In this document: positions 43,461-51,684 of the stretch, one piece after another
Layout of the letters: each line of letters begins with the position of its first letter
Numbering within the stretch: the first letter of the stretch is position 1
Assembly (NCBI GenBank): GCA_903857165.1
Contig: CAIODU010000056.1
Span: forward strand, 1-64,000
Origin: an uncultured Methylococcaceae bacterium
GTDB lineage: Bacteria; Pseudomonadota; Gammaproteobacteria; Methylococcales; Methylococcaceae
Direction of reading: 5' to 3'
DNA: 64,000 bases
Notes under the pieces: model-generated
What the model saw: only the letters and a program-made list of their open reading frames with translations
Told to the model about the DNA's origin: nothing
Database searches by the model: none
Translations under genes and position numbers: made by a program

Positions 43461-44207
43461 CTACACCGATTTCGTCCGCCCGCGCCGCCGCGCCACGAGC
43501 CACCAGGCCGCGATGGCACTGGCTACAAGGGCCAGAGACGGCGGCTCTGGCACCGACTGTGTTTTTCCGAAGGAAATACTCAGCGTTGGATAGCTGTCGA
43601 GGGTGTTTAAGTAATTGGCAGTGTTGTTACGGAACGTGTCGAGTGCGGTGAATCCGTCGCCGACGGTATAGGCAGCGTTGGTGGTGCCATTCGCATATCC
43701 GGTCTGCCGCATCACTCCTAAATTGACGGAGGGACTGTAGAGAATCAGGGAATAGGCGGTATCGCCGCTCATCACATAATTCGACACATTAGGAATTTGA
43801 CTGGCATCGAGATTTAAATCGAAGGAAGTAGCAGTGGTTGTTGGCAACGTGAAAGAAAGCGTGTCAACCGCAAGTTCACTCGACCCGGCTACCGCTGAAT
43901 AGGCGATGGCGTTGTTGGTGTTATGCAGCGCTAGTTTTACCGTGGCGCTAGGGCCACCCGAAACGCCGGAGGAGTTCAGCCCTAGCTTCACCCAGTCAAG
44001 CGAGTAGCTGCTGCCCGGGCCGGTTTTGAACGCGACACCGACATTGCTCGTATAGCTAGTGCCGGCAGGAAAGTTAGGAAAGTTAACATTTGAATTGCCT
44101 GGTTGAGTGGGAGCAAACCACGTTATGGGGGTGGCGTTGGCGATGCTGCCGACACTCCCATAAATGAGTGTGGCGGTAATGGCTATTATTTGGAACGAAG
44201 CTCGCAT
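43461..44207 (-). CDS. PEP-CTERM exported protein
   Basis: 248 residues. Signal peptide SFQIIAITATLIYGSVGSIA (cleavage after about NATA-like residue 25), a beta-rich mature part similar to choice-of-anchor domains (STRUCTURAL pattern: TVKLALHNTNNAIAYSAVAG, SYVMSGDTAYSLILY-type strands), and the sorting signal SVPEPPSLALVASAIAAWW with RRRGRTK. Exported by an exosortase and attached to or released with extracellular polysaccharide. A -24/-12-like promoter lies upstream. Confidence 0.87.
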   Translation of the reverse strand: MRASFQIIAITATLIYGSVGSIANATPITWFAPTQPGNSNVNFPNFPAGTSYTSNVGVAFKTGPGSSYSLDWVKLGLNSSGVSGGPSATVKLALHNTNNAIAYSAVAGSSELAVDTLSFTLPTTTATSFDLNLDASQIPNVSNYVMSGDTAYSLILYSPSVNLGVMRQTGYANGTTNAAYTVGDGFTALDTFRNNTANYLNTLDSYPTLSISFGKTQSVPEPPSLALVASAIAAWWLVARRRGRTKSV

Positions 44208-44264
44208 AAATGCACCCCTATGGGCAGAGTAAAAGCATTCATTTTACATGTTTATAAATGTAGG

Positions 44265-44279
44265 TCAAAACTTTCGCCA
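44265..44279 (-). promoter_or_regulatory. Possible sigma-54 promoter of the PEP-CTERM gene
   Basis: On the minus strand TGGC, 7 bases, TTGA: the spacing of a TGGC-N7-TTGC sigma-54 site, one base off at the -12 end. It lies about 60 bases before the ATG. PEP-CTERM genes are known to be often sigma-54 dependent with PrsR-like activators; the site is a weak inference. Confidence 0.35.
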
Positions 44280-44302
44280 ATCAGCATGAGTGATTTGGCT
44301 GG

Positions 44303-44600
44303 TTCCCAAGCTCCGGCTCTCATCGTTATACACAAGTCCCGCTGACCCAAAAACGCCGTCATTCCGGCATGGATGCCGGAATCCAGAGCCTAAGGACGGT
44401 AACTTGCCGGTTGCGTAAGTGTTTGAAAAAGGCTTGATGGCGACCCCTAGATTCACATCCTTGTGACTGGATTCCGGCAGTCCATGCCGGAATGACGGGC
44501 ATCTTACACTTGTGTATAACGACGAGAGCACCCGCTTGGGTATGGGGTTCCGCCGGCCCCATGCCCAAGCGGGTGCTTGGGGTTCCCAGTAGGTCGGCAA
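44303..44600. repeat. Third composite-repeat cluster
   Basis: Inverted copy of the GTTCCCAAGCTCC...CTCATCGTTATACACAAGTC unit (44303-44338), a GGAATGACGG hairpin pair, then ACTTGTGTATAACGACGAGA (44510-44529) and the palindromic CCCGCTTGGGTATGGGG region. It occupies the 714-base gap 44208-44921; the last 200 bases before the GH57 start show no repeat and no gene. Confidence 0.8.
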
Positions 44601-44921
44601 CCCTTTGCCGACATGGGTGCTGAGCGAAGCCTGCCAGTAGCATGCGCAATGGCAGCGGCAAGGGCTCCCCGCCGTGACGGTCGCGGTCAATTTGTCCTCG
44701 CTACAGTTCCGCCAAAGAAATTTTCGAGGCGTTGGGCAAAAAAGCGCAGGCCGTACTGGTTTGATCCCGGCTTTCCTTGGAATTTAAAGTAGATACATTT
44801 TCAGCCTAGTTTGAAGCGATGTGGTGTAAAATTGGACGGCTAGGTCCGTAAGACAACCCGCCACAAAAACACGGGGGACCGGATTCATTTATTTTTTTTA
44901 CTATCAGCGGAGAAATTATCC

Positions 44922-46382
44922 ATGGCGGAATTAGCCGAATATGTTGAAGGCCTTCCCAATATCTGCGGCCAGGAAGCCGAAATAGAAGCGACCCTGAAAC
45001 AACGGGCCACCACGATTTACGCACCCGAAACCCAGATTCCCTTTGACCGGATCAACAGTGCTTGCGCGATTGCCCTGCACATGCACCAACCGCTGATTCC
45101 GGCTGGCGGATGGGAACTGCGCACCGCCGGCATCATCAGCAACCTTCAATACATGATGGAAAACCAGGGGATCGGCGATAATCACAATGCCGGGGGTTTC
45201 CACTGGTGCTATAAACGGATCGGCGAATTTGTGCCGCAATTGATCCACGAAGGCAAGCAACCCCGCGTGATGTTGGAATACTCGGGAACCCTGTTCCATG
45301 GGCTTAGGAAAATGGGTCTGCACGATGTTTTTGATGTTTTGAAAAACGTCACTTGCAACCACCAATACCGCCACGCCGTGGAATGGCTCGGCGCACCTTG
45401 GGGCCATGCGGTCGCGCCGTCCACGCCGGCGCAAGATTTCCGTCTCCACGTCAAGGCTTTCCAGCATCATTTTGCCGCCATTTTCGGCAAAGAGGCGTTA
45501 AGTCGGGTGCGCGGCTTCTCGCCTTCGGAAATGGCACTGCCCAACCATCCCGACGTTGCTTACGAATACATAAAAACACTGCGCGATTGCGGCTATTCTT
45601 GGGTGTTGATCCAAGAGCACTCCGTCGAGCTTGCCGAAAACGGCCATGGCTTGGAAAAAAAGCACCTGCCCCACCGCCTCGTGTGCCAGAACTCCAAAGG
45701 GGAAAGCGTCGATATCATCGCCATTATCAAGACGCAAGGCAGTGACACCAAGTTGGTGGCGCAGATGCAGCCCTACTACGAAGCCAAAAGCCTGTCGCGT
45801 TGGGAATTGGGAGGCAAAAGCGTGCCGCCCTTGGTGACCCAGATCGCCGACGGTGAAAATGGCGGGGTGATGATGAACGAGTTCCCCGGCAAATTCCTTG
45901 AAGTGGCCCGCGAGTCGACCGGTTCGAATACGCCGATGCTGAACGTCACCGAATATTTGGAGTACCTGTTCGGCTTAGGTGTCAAAGAAAGTGATTTCCC
46001 CGTGATCCAACCCATTCACCAGAAAGCCATTTGGGCTCGTTTCACGGCAGGTGATGGCCCGGGGAAACTGGCGCAAACCATTGCCGAACTGCGCAAGGAA
46101 GATTATCGCTTCCACATGGAGGGCGGCAGTTGGACCAACGACATTTCCTGGGTGAAGGGTTACGACAACGTACTCGGCCCGATGGAAGAAGCCAGCTCGC
46201 TGTTCCATGAAAAAGTGCTGAAGCCCGGCATTCCGGCCAGCGACCCGCGCTACCGCAACGCCTTGTTCCATCTGATGACCGCGCAGACCAGTTGCTACCG
46301 TTATTGGGGCCAGGGGCAGTGGACGGACTACGGACGGGAGATTTGCCGCCGGACGGTGGAAATCCTACGCAATGATTTCTAA
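44922..46382 (+). CDS. GH57-family glycoside hydrolase
   Basis: 486 residues. Family 57 motifs: CAIALHMHQPLIPAGG (substrate His-x-His block), GGFHWCYKRIGEFVPQL, GFSPSEMALPNHPDVAYEYI with the likely catalytic Glu (about residue 200), and later ENGGVMMNEFPGKFLE. C-terminal ASSLFHEKVLKPGI and YRYWGQGQWTDYGREI are conserved. GH57 enzymes act on alpha-1,4/1,6 glucans (amylase, pullulanase, branching enzyme), so a glycogen-related role is likely. ATG 44922 follows AGCGGAGAAATTATCC. Confidence 0.9.
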   Translation: MAELAEYVEGLPNICGQEAEIEATLKQRATTIYAPETQIPFDRINSACAIALHMHQPLIPAGGWELRTAGIISNLQYMMENQGIGDNHNAGGFHWCYKRIGEFVPQLIHEGKQPRVMLEYSGTLFHGLRKMGLHDVFDVLKNVTCNHQYRHAVEWLGAPWGHAVAPSTPAQDFRLHVKAFQHHFAAIFGKEALSRVRGFSPSEMALPNHPDVAYEYIKTLRDCGYSWVLIQEHSVELAENGHGLEKKHLPHRLVCQNSKGESVDIIAIIKTQGSDTKLVAQMQPYYEAKSLSRWELGGKSVPPLVTQIADGENGGVMMNEFPGKFLEVARESTGSNTPMLNVTEYLEYLFGLGVKESDFPVIQPIHQKAIWARFTAGDGPGKLAQTIAELRKEDYRFHMEGGSWTNDISWVKGYDNVLGPMEEASSLFHEKVLKPGIPASDPRYRNALFHLMTAQTSCYRYWGQGQWTDYGREICRRTVEILRNDF

Positions 46383-46450
46383 GCACTGATTTCCGTTGGC
46401 ATATTGACAGAACCAAGCTGGATTGGCGATAATTGACAGTCTCATAGCGT

Positions 46451-46527
46451 GGCAACGTAGCTCAGTTGGTTAGAGCATCGCATTCATAATGCGGGGGTCG
46501 CAGGTTCAAGTCCCGCCGTTGCTACCA
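46451..46527 (+). tRNA. tRNA-Met (anticodon CAT)
   Basis: A 77-base cloverleaf. Acceptor GGCAACG pairs with CGTTGCT (first pair G-U). The D-arm is GCTCAGTTGGTTAGAGC. The anticodon stem TCGCA/TGCGG with loop TTCATAA gives CAT. The T-arm is GCAGGTTCAAGTCCCGC, and the CCA end is encoded. Elongator methionine type is most likely; a lysidine-modified Ile tRNA with the same anticodon cannot be excluded. Confidence 0.93.
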
Positions 46528-46534
46528 TAAATTC

Positions 46535-46569
46535 AAGCGGTTAGGCGATATTGCCTACCGCTTTTTTTT
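46535..46569 (+). terminator. Rho-independent terminator after tRNA-Met
   Basis: AAGCGGTTAGGC, loop GATATT, GCCTACCGCTT followed by a T-run. One mismatch in the stem, starting 7 bases after the tRNA. Confidence 0.88.
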
Positions 46570-46603
46570 CGTTGACTTGCCCAAAACGCCAAAGAAAAGC
46601 CGT

Positions 46604-46735
46604 GTGAATAACGTTGCCGGACGGGGCGAATGGCAGATCGAAAACGCCCCAAAGAAACAAACCGGAGGCACAACGACGGACTATCTTCAAATTATCACCC
46701 TTGAACCCGGCAAGCCAATCACAGGAGACAACTAA
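46604..46735 (+). other. Possible truncated partner ORF of the DUF1902 gene
   Basis: The frame is open from about 46571 and reaches a GTG at 46604 (43 codons) that could start it. It ends VAGRGEWQIENAP... to ITLEPGKPITGDN, with TAA overlapping the next ATG (TAATG). The coupling suggests a real small gene, or the C-terminal fragment of a toxin-like partner. No family recognised. Confidence 0.3.
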
Positions 46736-46950
46736 TGCGTGAATATCATGTGTCCGCTTTCTGGGACGACGAGGCCAAGGTTTGGGTAGGCACGAGCGAA
46801 GATGTTCCGGGCTTGTGTGTTGAGGCGGCGACGCTGGAAGAGTTCATGCATGCGGCGGGCGAGTTGATTCCCGAACTATTGATTCTGAATGGGGTATTGC
46901 AACGGGGCGACGGCAACCCGGCTCCTTACCGTCAGCACTTTGTCTCATAA
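46735..46950 (+). CDS. DUF1902 domain protein (HicB-like)
   Basis: 71 residues: YHVSAFWDDEAKVWVGTSED and VPGLCVEAATLEEFMHAAGE, the short HicB/DUF1902 core, often an antitoxin-like component with a HicA-type toxin beside it. No toxin follows; the 3' end overlaps that of the Sel1 gene on the other strand. AGGAGA sits 7 bases before ATG 46735. Probably an orphan antitoxin. Confidence 0.78.
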   Translation: MREYHVSAFWDDEAKVWVGTSEDVPGLCVEAATLEEFMHAAGELIPELLILNGVLQRGDGNPAPYRQHFVS

Positions 46951-47559
46951 TGAGAATTGCTGTCTGTCAAACCCTGCCCGCCACTCGCTGGCGCGTTTTT
47001 GCGCCTCGGCGATTTGCGCGTCGGTCATGCGTTTTTCCGTGTGCTCACGGCTGGCTGCGGCATCCGGGTGTCCGTTGCCGGCTGCAATGTTCAGCCACTT
47101 GTGCGCTTCAATATAATCTTGCGCCACGCCCAAGCCTTCGTAGTACATCATCCCCAAATCAAATTGCGCGCTGGCATGACCCTGCGCCGCCGCCTTGCGA
47201 TACCAAGCAACGGCCTTTTTGTAGTCCTGCCCGACACCGAAGGCTTTGTCATAGAGGTAGCCTAGATTGGTTTGCGCCTCGGCATCGCCCCGTTCGGCTG
47301 CCTTGGTGAACCAGAACAGGGCTTGCCCATAATCCTTTTCCACGCCTAGGCCATTGAAATACACCGCCCCCAACTGCAACTGCGCCGGGACAAACCCCTG
47401 CTCCGCCGCCGAACCATACCACTTGACCGCCTCCACATAGTTGCCGGCGTCATACAGTTCAAGCCCAAGCTCAAAATCCTCTTGCGGGTCGGCAATGGCT
47501 TGGACGGTGCCAAAACACAGCAGGCCCGTACCTAAGATTTTCAATAGTGCTTTGTTCAT
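46945..47559 (-). CDS. Sel1-repeat exported protein
   Basis: 204 residues from ATG 47559 (GGAAGAGGC upstream); the frame to 47709 has no such site. Signal peptide MNKALLKILGTGLLCFGTVQ (cleavage near AIA-DP). Then four Sel1/TPR-like units: EAVKWYGSAAEQGFVPAQLQ, QALFWFTKAAERGDAEAQTN, KAVAWYRKAAAQGHASAQFD, EAHKWLNIAAGNGHPDAAAS. Likely a periplasmic interaction scaffold. A MITE-like element begins 12 bases upstream of its start. Confidence 0.9.
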   Translation of the reverse strand: MNKALLKILGTGLLCFGTVQAIADPQEDFELGLELYDAGNYVEAVKWYGSAAEQGFVPAQLQLGAVYFNGLGVEKDYGQALFWFTKAAERGDAEAQTNLGYLYDKAFGVGQDYKKAVAWYRKAAAQGHASAQFDLGMMYYEGLGVAQDYIEAHKWLNIAAGNGHPDAAASREHTEKRMTDAQIAEAQKRASEWRAGFDRQQFSL

Positions 47560-47570
47560 GCCTCTTCCGT

Positions 47571-47684
47571 CTGATGTTATGCATGGACCTATGGCTGGAG
47601 CGTCAAAGCTTGCTTTGACATCAAGGCGAAGCCTTGACGGATACGTTGCCAAAGCAAGCTTTGGCGCTCCCTGCGTAACATCAG
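47571..47684. mobile_element. MITE-like inverted-repeat element, third copy
   Basis: CTGATGTTATGCA to TGCGTAACATCAG, 114 bp, with interior GGAGCGTCAAAGCTTGC / GCAAGCTTTGGCGCTCC as in the 33.6-kb copy. No target-site duplication is visible. It lies between the Sel1 start (47559) and the stop of the Panacea gene, whose TGA is partly formed by the element's end (TCAG). Confidence 0.7.
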
Positions 47685-48215
47685 CTACTGACTTGAAAGC
47701 CATTGCCATTGCAATCCATTGACTTTTTCAGGGATATGCCCATGACGGGTGCATCCCAAGGTCATTTCAAAAGGGATGATTGCACCTACGCCCCTGCTTT
47801 TGTTATACACCCGCCACCAAGCATTGTCATCGTCCAAGGCGATGTCCCGAGCCGTCGCATCACGATAGGAAGCTTCGAGTCCATGGATTATCTCCAACCC
47901 CGTTTGGCAATATTGCTTAGGATTGAAAACCCAAGGGCCTGTGGAATCGGTGGATGTGAGCACTCCAATCGCCGCGTGAATGTCCAAATCGCGCATGACC
48001 AGCAATGAACGGAGCGACCCGGGCGCAGGCCCGTCCGCCATGGCGTAATAAACTTCGCCGGTGCAACTCTTTCCAGCTTCCCGGAAAAGCCTGACATCCA
48101 GCATGTAAAGCAAACAAAACACCTTCACCGGGTCATGGCTGGATATTTTCGCAAACTGGTGGGCTGCATGGATTAATCGTTCTCGGCCTGGGTTAATCTT
48201 CATTTTCTGTTGCAT
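47685..48215 (-). CDS. Panacea-domain (SocA/DUF4065-like) protein
   Basis: 176 residues from ATG 48215 (GGAAAAATTCCC upstream); ATG 48203 is possible. RERLIHAAHQFAKISSHDPV and KVFCLLYMLDVRLFREAGKS, then CTGEVYYAMADGPAPGSL, give the Panacea pattern, the domain of a family of antitoxins paired with diverse toxins and of SocA-like adaptors. No toxin gene is adjacent. Its 3' end lies in a mobile element, so it may be an orphan or have lost its partner. Confidence 0.72.
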   Translation of the reverse strand: MQQKMKINPGRERLIHAAHQFAKISSHDPVKVFCLLYMLDVRLFREAGKSCTGEVYYAMADGPAPGSLRSLLVMRDLDIHAAIGVLTSTDSTGPWVFNPKQYCQTGLEIIHGLEASYRDATARDIALDDDNAWWRVYNKSRGVGAIIPFEMTLGCTRHGHIPEKVNGLQWQWLSSQ

Positions 48216-48263
48216 GGGAATTTTTCCGAATGTTTCAGGCAATTTTAAGTGGAGGGTCATCCA

Positions 48264-48718
48264 CCCTAAGTTTAAGGCTCGACAAGCTTGAAACTTAGGT
48301 GATCAACTCATTTGTAAATCCTTAAACGCAATAATCGCGCCTATCAACAAAAACGCTGGCATACGTCAATAGGCTGGGGGGTCAACGTGCTGTGTAAAGC
48401 AGCACGGCCGATGAAGTGCCATCCCCTACTTGCGGCATAAGTGCCGCAAACAAGCCTCAACCTTGGCTTGGACTGATTGTTTTTCCGGCATCATCCCGCG
48501 AAGAACCGATGCCGTCCCTAGTCATTTGCTTCCAACGTTAACGCTCGACACTATGGAATAATTTGGTGCGCAAGCCATAAAGCGGGGCAACCATCCTTAT
48601 ATTTTCCCTATATTCCATGTCAGTGTAACCCAACTGTCATTTTGTCAATCGTTGACACCCCTATTTTCTGTATATTATTATGAATTTAGTTCATTTACCG
48701 TAAATGGCTTGCGCAACC
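48264..48718. repeat. Inverted repeats in a 699-base gene-free region
   Basis: In 48216-48914 there is no gene. CCTAAGTTTAAGGCT and AAGCTTGAAACTTAGG (48264-48299) form a hairpin near the Panacea start. TTGCGGCATAAGTGCCGCAA is a short hairpin at about 48450. GGTGCGCAAGCCAT (48565-48578) and ATGGCTTGCGCAACC (48704-48718) are inverted 139 bases apart, perhaps another element end pair. The last part is AT-rich and may hold the promoter of the SHOCT gene. Confidence 0.5.
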
Positions 48719-48914
48719 ATGTTAAGATGAATTGAATCATTGGAAGGCGGTTCTTTCTAGCCACTCAAGCATTTTCCCAAGCCTTTGTCGTCCACCAGAC
48801 AAACTTTATCATGCTACGCAACTAATCTAGCCAGTTAATTCCTTCTGGCAATACAGTGTTCCCTATTGAAATACTATCATTACCTTTATAAACCTTTTAA
48901 AGAGAGTATATAAA

Positions 48915-49685
48915 ATGCAACTTACCCCTCAGGGTTCGCAAATCGTCGAAGAAATGGCAAGGCGCTACTACGTTAGCGTGGATGCCGTCATGACCCTGCT
49001 TGAAGCGGTCAACAACGGCGGCGGGACCATGGCACAATTCAGCCATCCTGACTTTGGCGGGTCGGGACAATGGATGCAAGGCGGCATGACCATGGTGGGC
49101 GACATGTTCAATAACAACCTAAAAGCAAAGGTGGACAACCTCTGCTGCGAACTGGCCGGACTGCTCGCCAACCAACCGTTATTCGTCCAGCCGGCACCCA
49201 GCCAGACGCAGAACCAAGGGGGATACGGCGCGGTCAGCCTGTTTGTGGGTGGCGGCGGCAACCAGTGGTGGCCGTCCGATCTTGGATCGCCCTCCTCCAC
49301 CGGTTCGCAAAACAACATCCGCTATGCCATTTTCCCATCAACCCGTCGGCTGGCAATCGACATCAACGGGCAAGTGACGGTTTACGACACCTTGGACCAT
49401 CAAATCGGCGGCGTCGGGCAACAACAAGGCTATGACGCCTCCTTTACGTTCAGCAGCCAATACGGTCTGGTTGCAGTCGCCAGCTTGCCGGTGGTTCAAG
49501 GCATCGGCAATACGCAGCCTTATTTTCAGCCCGCGCCATTCGAGACGCCCACACAACAGGCATCGAATATCGACGAGGGCGACATCTTTGCCAAGATCGA
49601 GCGGCTTGCCGAACTCCGGCAAAAAGGCATTTTGTCCGATGCCGAATTTGACAGCAAAAAAGCCGAACTGCTGGGCCGGTTGTAA
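48915..49685 (+). CDS. SHOCT-domain protein
   Basis: 256 residues. N-terminus MQLTPQGSQIVEEMARRYYV resembles a winged-helix/oligomerisation start, then a Gly/Gln-rich middle (QNQGGYGAVSLFVGGGGNQW), a DUF-like beta region and a C-terminal SHOCT motif (about 217-256: LAELRQKGILSDAEF, SKKAELLGRL). SHOCT is a short oligomerising module. Start has AGAGAGTATATAAA upstream. It leads an operon with the transglutaminase-like and M14 genes (8-base gap, then overlap). Function unknown. Confidence 0.75.
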   Translation: MQLTPQGSQIVEEMARRYYVSVDAVMTLLEAVNNGGGTMAQFSHPDFGGSGQWMQGGMTMVGDMFNNNLKAKVDNLCCELAGLLANQPLFVQPAPSQTQNQGGYGAVSLFVGGGGNQWWPSDLGSPSSTGSQNNIRYAIFPSTRRLAIDINGQVTVYDTLDHQIGGVGQQQGYDASFTFSSQYGLVAVASLPVVQGIGNTQPYFQPAPFETPTQQASNIDEGDIFAKIERLAELRQKGILSDAEFDSKKAELLGRL

Positions 49686-49693
49686 TCCGCACC

Positions 49694-50524
49694 ATGCACA
49701 TAAGATTCGGCTACGACATCAGCCTTCGCTTCCCCGCGCCCACCGAAATGATCATGATGCTGCACACGCATCCCAGCCTGTGCGCATCCATGCGGACTTA
49801 CGAGCATTTGATTTCAGACCCGCCGGTCTCGCTGGAACCTTTCATCGACCTGTACGGCAACCATTGCACCCGCGCTAGCTGTGGGGCCGGGGTTTTGCGC
49901 CTCAAGAACGATGCCATCATTTACGATAGCGGGCTGCCGGACACTGTGTCACCGCAAGCCCGGCAATTCAGCCTGCACGAACTCCCCACCGACACCCTGC
50001 ATTATTTGATAGGCAGCCGCTATTGCGGACTCGAAATGCTTTCGGACATCGCTTGGAACTTGTTCGGCCAGGGACCAACCGGATGGGGCCGTGTGCAGGC
50101 GATTTGTGACTGGGTCCATAACCATGTCACCTTCGGGTATCAATATGCCCGCGTCGACCGCACCGCCTACCAGACCTATCTCGAACGCCGGGGCGTCTGC
50201 CGCGACTACACCCACCTTGCCATCGCTTTCTGCCGGTGCATGGGGATACCGGCCCGCTACGCCACCGGCTATCTGGGCGACATCCATGTGCCGCCCGATC
50301 CCAACCCGATGGATTTCAGTGCTTGGTTCGAGGTTTTTCTCGGCGGGCAGTGGCACACCTTCGATGCGCGAAACAACAAGCCGCGCGTGGGCAGGATTTT
50401 AATGGCGAGGGGCCGGGACGCTGCGGATGTAGCCTTGACGACCACCTTCGGCAAGCATATGCTGGAAAATTTCACCATCTGGACCTATGAAATTTCCGAG
50501 GGGCAAGCCAGGCTTGGGCTGTGA
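49694..50524 (+). CDS. Transglutaminase-like cysteine protease family protein
   Basis: 276 residues. N-terminal bacterial transglutaminase-N segment (HIRFGYDISLRFPAPTEMIM), then the catalytic Cys in RRGVCRDYTHLAIAFCRCM (about residue 177), and DFSAWFEVFLGGQWHTFDAR with the third residue of the triad. At the position where the family usually shows His (HAWVEVF) the sequence reads SAWFEVF. No signal peptide. It overlaps the M14 gene at GTGA. The tail of this gene is duplicated at 51580-51684. Confidence 0.85.
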   Translation: MHIRFGYDISLRFPAPTEMIMMLHTHPSLCASMRTYEHLISDPPVSLEPFIDLYGNHCTRASCGAGVLRLKNDAIIYDSGLPDTVSPQARQFSLHELPTDTLHYLIGSRYCGLEMLSDIAWNLFGQGPTGWGRVQAICDWVHNHVTFGYQYARVDRTAYQTYLERRGVCRDYTHLAIAFCRCMGIPARYATGYLGDIHVPPDPNPMDFSAWFEVFLGGQWHTFDARNNKPRVGRILMARGRDAADVALTTTFGKHMLENFTIWTYEISEGQARLGL

Positions 50525-51549
50525 GCATTAAGGGGGATATTATCCGGCTGGGGCAAATCCCCGATGCCCTGCTCGAAATTTCCGCAACCGAATTGCACCG
50601 GTTATTTCCCCGGCCCGCCTTGATCCACCTGGGAGGCGATCGAGCGGAACCATTATTCGTCTCCGTGCTGCTGCATGGCAACGAAACGACCGGCCTGGCC
50701 GCTGTGCAGGCTCTATTGAAAAACTATGCATCCAAACCCTGGCCGCGTGCGGTTTCGTTCTTTTTCGGTAATGTGAAAGCGGCACGGGAAGGTTTGCGTA
50801 GGTTGGGCAATCAACCTGATTTTAATCGCATCTGGCCGGGAACGGAGATGGCGGATTGCCCGGAAACCCTCTGGGCGCAAAATGTTTATGAGGAGATGGC
50901 CCGTCGCGGCGTGTTTGCCAGCATTGATGTGCATAACAACACGGGTCGCAATCCCCATTATTCCTGCGTGGAGCGACTGGATGGCCCGTCGCTGAACTTG
51001 GGCGCGTTGTTCGACCGACTGGTGATTTACAGCCCGCATCCAAAAGGCGCCCAAACTGGCGCTTTTGCTTTGGCTTGCCCGTCGGTCACGCTGGAATGTG
51101 GACAGGCTGGCGAGGCTGCCGGAGTGGGACATGCAGTTGAATTCATCGAGAAATGTCTGCGCCTGCCCGAAATTCCCCGCCCGCCACCACCGCCACAGGA
51201 TATTGAGTTGTTCCATGCCTTGGCCCAAGTGACGGTGCGCGATGATGTCAGTTTCAGCTATTCCGACCCCGCTGCCGATCTGGTGCTGCGCGAACAACTG
51301 GACCTGCTGAACTTTACGGAACTTACGGCTGGCACCGTCTTGGGGCATGTCACCCCTCGCCACCCGGCAAAACCGCTACCCTTGATCGCCCGCACCGATG
51401 ATGGCCGGGATGTCGCCGCCGGGTTTTTCCGTGTCGAAAACGATCAACTTGCCTTGACCCAGGCCGCCATGCCTTGCATGTTGTCCATGGACGAGCGCAT
51501 CATCCGGCAGGATTGCCTATGTTACCTGATGGAGCGAATCAAGAGATGA
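50521..51549 (+). CDS. M14-like succinylglutamate desuccinylase/aspartoacylase family protein
   Basis: 342 residues from GTG 50521, overlapping the previous stop by 4 bases. HGNETTGLAAVQAL (zinc His and Glu), SIDVHNNTGRNPHYSCVE (third zinc ligand region) and VTLECGQAGE (catalytic Glu area) fit the M14/AstE-AspA group of zinc carboxypeptidases and deacylases. Substrate unknown. Third gene of the SHOCT-transglutaminase-M14 operon. Its 5' and 3' parts are duplicated downstream. Confidence 0.8.
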   Translation: MSIKGDIIRLGQIPDALLEISATELHRLFPRPALIHLGGDRAEPLFVSVLLHGNETTGLAAVQALLKNYASKPWPRAVSFFFGNVKAAREGLRRLGNQPDFNRIWPGTEMADCPETLWAQNVYEEMARRGVFASIDVHNNTGRNPHYSCVERLDGPSLNLGALFDRLVIYSPHPKGAQTGAFALACPSVTLECGQAGEAAGVGHAVEFIEKCLRLPEIPRPPPPPQDIELFHALAQVTVRDDVSFSYSDPAADLVLREQLDLLNFTELTAGTVLGHVTPRHPAKPLPLIARTDDGRDVAAGFFRVENDQLALTQAAMPCMLSMDERIIRQDCLCYLMERIKR

Positions 51550-51579
51550 CATCCCTAACAGATCGACTGCCACAGTGGC

Positions 51580-51684
51580 TCTGCGGATGTGGCCTTGACG
51601 ACCACCTTCGGCAAACATATGCTGGGGAACTTCACCATCTGGATCTATGAAATTTCCGAGGAGCAAGCCAGGCGCGGGCTGTGA
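51580..51684 (+). pseudogene. Duplicated 3' fragment of the transglutaminase gene
   Basis: TCT 51580 to TGA 51682-51684 reads SADVALTTTFGKHMLGNF, then IYEISEEQARRGL, closely matching the last 35 residues of the 49694 gene. It precedes the duplicated M14 start in the same overlap geometry (GTGA), so the whole region is a segmental duplication. Confidence 0.85.

Noticed and set aside
46535-46569. GTTAGGC after tRNA-Met as an integron core site
   Set aside because: It is part of a perfect terminator stem with a T-run.
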